Positions 60,291-64,000 of a stretch of 64,000 nucleotides of DNA are shown here, one piece after another. The notes beneath the pieces were generated by a model. That model was not told the origin of the DNA. It saw only the letters and a program-made list of their open reading frames with translations, and did not search any database. The stretch's first letter is position 1. Every line of letters starts with the position of its first letter. Source of the DNA: Sulfurospirillum sp001602955 (GTDB lineage Bacteria > Campylobacterota > Campylobacteria > Campylobacterales > Sulfurospirillaceae). Made by a program: the position numbers and the translations under genes. The stretch is taken from NCBI GenBank assembly GCA_001602955.1, contig LVAC01000023.1, forward strand, positions 248,001 through 312,000. Reading direction: 5' to 3'.

Positions 60291-61327
60291 ACGAACATCG
60301 CTTTTTTTTAACGGCTATTTTTCTGGCGGTCATTTACTCGATCATCAAACTTTACGAGCCTTTTTTGATGATTATTACGATTGCTTCTTTACTGGCGATG
60401 GCAACGTACAATATCAATTTTAAGCTCTACACGATCTTTCGCAACAAACATGTTTCAGCATTGTTGTCGACGCTTTTGCTCTTGGTATTGCTGTTCGGAC
60501 CTATCGTTTATACGATTACTTCCGTCGGCGGTATCGTTAACAACTTCGATCTTTCGATGATCGAAAAAGTACAAACCTATTTGCGAAACCTCGACTATAG
60601 ACTACCCGACGCACTAGCCTTTTTACAACCTAATTTGGACGATTTTATCAATAACCTCAATATCGCTCAAATTTCGACGACGGCACTCTCGTATTTAGGA
60701 GCTATCGGTAAAAACAGTGCCGGCTTTTTAAAAGACATGCTTCTGATCGTCGTTTTCTTCTTTTTCGCGCTTTTAAACGGCAAAGATTTGATCGACTATT
60801 TTAAAAGCGTGATGCCGATGGACGCAAAAGAGGTCAATTTCGTTTTTGTCGAAGTGACCAACGTCATGAGCGTCGTTTTTTACTCTATTTTACTCAGTGC
60901 CATTTTTCAGGGTGCGCTTTTTTCGATCATCGGTATGGTTTTTGGATACGACGGCTTATTGCTTGGGATTTTCTACGGTTTTGCTTCGCTGATTCCTATT
61001 ATCGGGGGAGCTTTGATGTGGGTGCCTTTATGTGCGCTGGAGTTGGCACACGGTAACGTTACTGCCGCCGTCGTGATCGCGCTTTATTCGATTATCGTGA
61101 TTTCTATTATCGCAGATACGTTCGTCAAGCCGCTTTTTATCAAATACATCAATAACAAATTGGTCAAAACGCCGACCGCCGTTAACGAGCTTTTAATCTT
61201 TTTCGCCATCTTCGCGGGTTTGACGACGTTCGGTTTTTGGGGAATGATTTTAGGACCTGCGATTACGACACTTTTTATTTCACTTTTAAAACTCTACAAA
61301 CTGCTCAAAGAAAAACGTTACATGTAA
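60287..61327 (+). CDS. AI-2E (PerM) family transporter
   Basis: 346-residue membrane protein with about eight hydrophobic segments, two N-terminal ones, a periplasmic helical stretch (about 85-150), and FYGFASLIPIIGGALMWVP and GFWGMILGPAITTLF towards the end. These are family hallmarks. Members export the signal AI-2 or serve as Na/H antiporters; the substrate cannot be decided. Its start overlaps ruvB by four bases, and its stop lies within a TTACATGTAA palindrome. Confidence 0.88.
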   Translation: MNEHRFFLTAIFLAVIYSIIKLYEPFLMIITIASLLAMATYNINFKLYTIFRNKHVSALLSTLLLLVLLFGPIVYTITSVGGIVNNFDLSMIEKVQTYLRNLDYRLPDALAFLQPNLDDFINNLNIAQISTTALSYLGAIGKNSAGFLKDMLLIVVFFFFALLNGKDLIDYFKSVMPMDAKEVNFVFVEVTNVMSVVFYSILLSAIFQGALFSIIGMVFGYDGLLLGIFYGFASLIPIIGGALMWVPLCALELAHGNVTAAVVIALYSIIVISIIADTFVKPLFIKYINNKLVKTPTAVNELLIFFAIFAGLTTFGFWGMILGPAITTLFISLLKLYKLLKEKRYM

Positions 61328-61351
61328 GATTTTTACCTGTCGTTTCAACGC

Positions 61352-61381
61352 CGGTTTTTCGTGACATGTTACGAAAAACCG
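61352..61381. terminator. bidirectional terminator between convergent genes
   Basis: CGGTTTTTCGT and ACGAAAAACCG form a perfect 11-pair stem around GACATGTT. The stem's own T and A runs give U-tracts on both strands. Confidence 0.7.
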
Positions 61382-61384
61382 ACG

Positions 61385-63412
61385 TTACGCTATCTCGTTT
61401 ACCAACAAAGTAATCTGCTCTATAAACTTCGAATGCCGTGCTTTTTTCTCTTCGATAAAGGCTACTTTCGCGTCTTTAATCTCTTGAAAATGCACAATCA
61501 AACGATCGTAATCTTTGCTCAAAAACGTATGGCGCGTATTCATCATATTTTCAAGTTCGTAGAGGTGAAAAGCGGTGCGAAGCCGTTCTTTGATCTCGTC
61601 GATTTTTGGCTGATACAACGAAAACTTCGTCGGATTCTCTTCATAAAGTTTGAGCGATTTTTCGATCTTGTTTTCCAAAAACGCCACGCACACTTCGGTA
61701 GCGTTTTGATAATTAAAGCTCACGGCACTGCTAAGGTGGTTAAATTCCGAACTGATCTTGGCGTAAGAGTCCGCAATTTCATCGTTAAAAGGCTTTAAAA
61801 TCGTCTCATAGACTTTGGAAGCGAAACGGCGAAGGTTAGCAAATTCGATATCCGAATGCAACGCTTCGCTTTTTCGGATAATCTCATAAGGTGCTTGCCA
61901 TTTTAAAATGCCGTGTTCCAAAGAGCGATAAACCAAGCGGTTTTTATCGTTGACTTCGTTTTGAATCGCACCCAAGCTTCGTACGTACTGTTTGAACATT
62001 TTTCCGATGACGTTATCGTCGTAGAAAAGGTTTTTATAGATCAAATCGGAATTGATTTTGGGGGCCAAATACTCAAACGGCACATAAGCGATTCGTTTGG
62101 AAAAAAGTCCTTCTTTTTGAGCTTCGTAGCGCACTTTTTTTTCGCGCGTCACTTGGTTGTAAATCGCATCGGCAATGGTGTCGATAATCTGTTCGATACG
62201 CATAAAAGCACTTTTTAGATCGTGTGAAAATTTTCCCTTAAGATCCGTAAACAGTGCCGTCGCCTCAGACTCAAAACGTAAAATTTCATTCAAAAGTTGA
62301 TCGTAAATCGCGATAAAAAGTTCGTGTTGCGCGATGAGTTTACCCGTAATCTCTTCAATCTCTTTTTTGATGGCAAACTCTTTGGATTGGGTCGCTTTGG
62401 GTTGTATTTCGTTGCGAATGAAGTCTAAGACTTTATCGATATTGGACGCTTTTAAAAGTTCGAGATTGGCTCCCAAATCGCTTTGTAAAATAATGTCCAA
62501 CGAGGCTTCATACGCTTTAAAATCTTGCTCAATTTGTGCAAAGTCAAGCTTATCGCCGCTTTTTTCAAGCTTGACATGTAAGCTTTGCATAAAAGCGTCA
62601 AGCCGTTCTTGCATCATCACTTTTTTATCGTGGCTTCGTGACTCCAACGCCTGACGTGCCGAAATGGGAATGACATCGCTAAAAAACTCTTTGAAGGCGG
62701 TTTTAACGTATTCCTCGGTTTGAGAGACTTGCGCTTCGGTAAACTTGTCTTTTTGATTGAGAACGCATAAAGATTTATTTTGGTATTTTCCGAGGTACGC
62801 TTCTAGCACATGCAGTTCGCTCATTTTCCCCGCATTGTCGATCAAGGTCAACCAGATAATGCCGTCTACCTCGCGTAAGACTTTTTCCGTCGTTTGCGTG
62901 TCGCTTGCCGCTTGAGAATTGAGCCCCGGCGTATCGACGAAGACAATGTCTTTGAGAATATTGAGCGGTGCGTACAAAACCAAATACGCAATATCTTCGA
63001 CGTTTTCCCGTTGATCGGTAAAGCGCGCGATCGTAGCAATATCGTGGTATTCGTCGCGACCGTCCTTATAATGGACACGAATCTTAAAAGCATCACCGTA
63101 GCGAATGTAATTGACCTTCGACGTGACCGGCGTAATGCCCGTCGGCAAGATATTTTTTGCCAAAAGCGCATTTAAGAACGTAGACTTACCGCTGGAAAAC
63201 TGCCCCGTAATGGCCACTTTCATCGGTTCTTCGGAACGTATTTGCAACTGTTCGAGTGCATACGTCAGTTGTGCGGAAGGTAAATGCGATTCGTCCAGCA
63301 GAACATACTGAAGTTTTTTGAGAAATCCTAAAAGCGTCGCGTCAAACGTCGGCGTTTGCTTTAAAAAACGTTCGTGATAACACGCGATAAAAGTCTCTAA
63401 AATACGGCTCAT
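61385..63412 (-). CDS. dynamin-like GTPase, first of a pair (partner DLP)
   Basis: 675-residue bacterial dynamin-like protein. The GTPase domain shows G1 GQFSSGKSTFLNALL, a switch threonine in GITPVTSKVNY, G3 FVDTPGLNSQ and G4 LNQKDKF. The rest is helical, with long stalk-like coiled coils. ATG 63412 is chosen in an ATGA overlap with the upstream dynamin-like gene. Campylobacter has a similar pair, whose two products form a tetramer that tethers membranes. The tip that binds lipid is not identifiable by eye. Confidence 0.88.
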   Translation of the reverse strand: MSRILETFIACYHERFLKQTPTFDATLLGFLKKLQYVLLDESHLPSAQLTYALEQLQIRSEEPMKVAITGQFSSGKSTFLNALLAKNILPTGITPVTSKVNYIRYGDAFKIRVHYKDGRDEYHDIATIARFTDQRENVEDIAYLVLYAPLNILKDIVFVDTPGLNSQAASDTQTTEKVLREVDGIIWLTLIDNAGKMSELHVLEAYLGKYQNKSLCVLNQKDKFTEAQVSQTEEYVKTAFKEFFSDVIPISARQALESRSHDKKVMMQERLDAFMQSLHVKLEKSGDKLDFAQIEQDFKAYEASLDIILQSDLGANLELLKASNIDKVLDFIRNEIQPKATQSKEFAIKKEIEEITGKLIAQHELFIAIYDQLLNEILRFESEATALFTDLKGKFSHDLKSAFMRIEQIIDTIADAIYNQVTREKKVRYEAQKEGLFSKRIAYVPFEYLAPKINSDLIYKNLFYDDNVIGKMFKQYVRSLGAIQNEVNDKNRLVYRSLEHGILKWQAPYEIIRKSEALHSDIEFANLRRFASKVYETILKPFNDEIADSYAKISSEFNHLSSAVSFNYQNATEVCVAFLENKIEKSLKLYEENPTKFSLYQPKIDEIKERLRTAFHLYELENMMNTRHTFLSKDYDRLIVHFQEIKDAKVAFIEEKKARHSKFIEQITLLVNEIA

Positions 63413-64000
63413 TGTGCCTCCATTATCGTTCGCAACTCGTCTCGTACGCATAGCAATACGCGCTCTTTTTCGCCAATTTCGTCCAAACGAACTTCACGTC
63501 TAAACCCTTGATCTTGAATGCGATGCATCGCTTTTTCCAAGAGTTCGCCCTCTTGAACAAAACGCATCTCAAGGGTGTGTGCAGGAGCTTCACATTGTGC
63601 GATGAAGGCTTGTAGAAGTGCTGCGTTCATCGGGACGAGCTTGGCTTCGATCATCTCTTTGATTTGCGCAAACTCTTCATCCAAAACAAGATCGCACTCT
63701 TGCGAGAACCGGCTTAAATCGCTTTTTGCGTGACGATGCATCGCGCTTTCAATGCCTTGCATCAGTGCCGCATTATTTTTAAAGACCGATAATGCGCTTA
63801 AATGTTCTTCACAAAAACTGCGCGCATCAAGCATTACGGCACTGCTTTCGTGCTGAAACTCTCCGTATTTGGCGTTCATGTATTCAAATATACCGTGCGT
63901 TTTTTTCTCGAATTCGTAACGATAATCCCGAATCAAATCGACCATTCCGTCTTTCATTGCCGTTTCGATCATCGAAGCAATACGCTCTTCTTTGGGTAAA
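63409..64000 (-). CDS. dynamin-like GTPase, second of a pair (C-terminal part only)
   Basis: The frame is open to the window edge, so only the last 196 or so residues are visible. They are helical and charged (FGEFQHESSAVM-like stretch, then MEAKLVPMNAALLQAFIAQ), consistent with the stalk of a dynamin-like protein. A Met at 63972 is unlikely to be the start, since the coding frame continues upstream without a ribosome site. The GTPase domain should lie outside the window. Identity rests mainly on the ATGA-coupled partner gene. Confidence 0.6.
   Translation of the reverse strand, partial: LPKEERIASMIETAMKDGMVDLIRDYRYEFEKKTHGIFEYMNAKYGEFQHESSAVMLDARSFCEEHLSALSVFKNNAALMQGIESAMHRHAKSDLSRFSQECDLVLDEEFAQIKEMIEAKLVPMNAALLQAFIAQCEAPAHTLEMRFVQEGELLEKAMHRIQDQGFRREVRLDEIGEKERVLLCVRDELRTIMEAQ

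Noticed and set aside
1..64000. CRISPR arrays, prophage or insertion sequences
   Set aside because: No regular repeat-spacer series, integrase, transposase or flanking direct repeats were seen.

Overview
The window looks like chromosomal DNA of a free-living Campylobacterota (Epsilonproteobacteria), most like the Sulfurospirillum group. The reasons are an HP0268-family gene, the run rpsB-tsf-ABC ATPase-fliR-acidic protein-gmk-tatA-argS and the run gap-pgk-tpiA-fabI beside nadD (both remembered from Campylobacter), a paired dynamin-like GTPase locus, AT-rich extended -10 promoters, and frequent TTG/GTG starts. Coding is very dense and no gene-free stretch exceeds about 300 bases. No rRNA, tRNA, CRISPR array, IS element or prophage was seen; the only RNA gene recognised is tmRNA.

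Layout. 0-4.4 kb: a TRAP dicarboxylate-type transporter (dctMQP, dctM cut by the window edge) with its own response regulator and Cache-domain histidine kinase. 4.5-8.3 kb: a lipoprotein, tmRNA, an NfeD/SPFH membrane pair and an unknown coiled-coil protein. 8.4-17.8 kb: an accessory-looking stretch with ycaO, an rhlE-type helicase, a frame-broken HXXEE membrane gene behind a TetR regulator, a monooxygenase-like protein, an S4 RNA-binding protein, a membrane/cytidylate-kinase-like fusion, an NTF2-like protein, a remnant of a second S4 gene, an AT-rich gene of unknown function and a short hybrid-cluster protein with an FNR-type box. 17.8-29.4 kb: housekeeping genes uppS, rho, dnaX, a one-domain asparaginase-like protein, envelope proteins, prfB, panC, rimO and tilS. 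29.3-31.5 kb: a three-gene pilus/secretion-like operon. 31.6-35.2 kb: a DUF374 acyltransferase, miaB, the HP0268 homologue and nusA. 35.2-41.1 kb: glycolysis genes gap-pgk-tpiA with fabI, a lone peptide-type ABC permease and a 49-residue lipoprotein, and divergently a nadD-rsfS fusion. 41.1-42.8 kb: a dihaem cytochrome c peroxidase divergent from a Fur/PerR-like regulator. 42.9-47.2 kb: an overlapping operon of a TonB-type outer-membrane receptor, a small periplasmic protein and a GGDEF-EAL protein. 47.2-55.8 kb: a membrane-anchored nuclease, then argS, two tatA genes, gmk, an acidic pseudo-receiver protein, fliR, an ABC ATPase, tsf and rpsB. 55.9-64 kb: mlaA-mlaC, trpA, an Hpt protein, panB-ruvB-AI-2E exporter family protein, and two dynamin-like GTPases, the second cut by the window edge.

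The two most interesting signals are (i) a palindrome TTACATGTAA and its TGACATGTAA/TTACATGTCA variants, repeated across the whole window far above chance, often just after stop codons and sometimes forming terminators, and (ii) the receptor/periplasmic/GGDEF-EAL operon, which could be an outer-membrane-to-c-di-GMP signalling system. Function calls rest on motif and family recognition by eye; no database search was possible.
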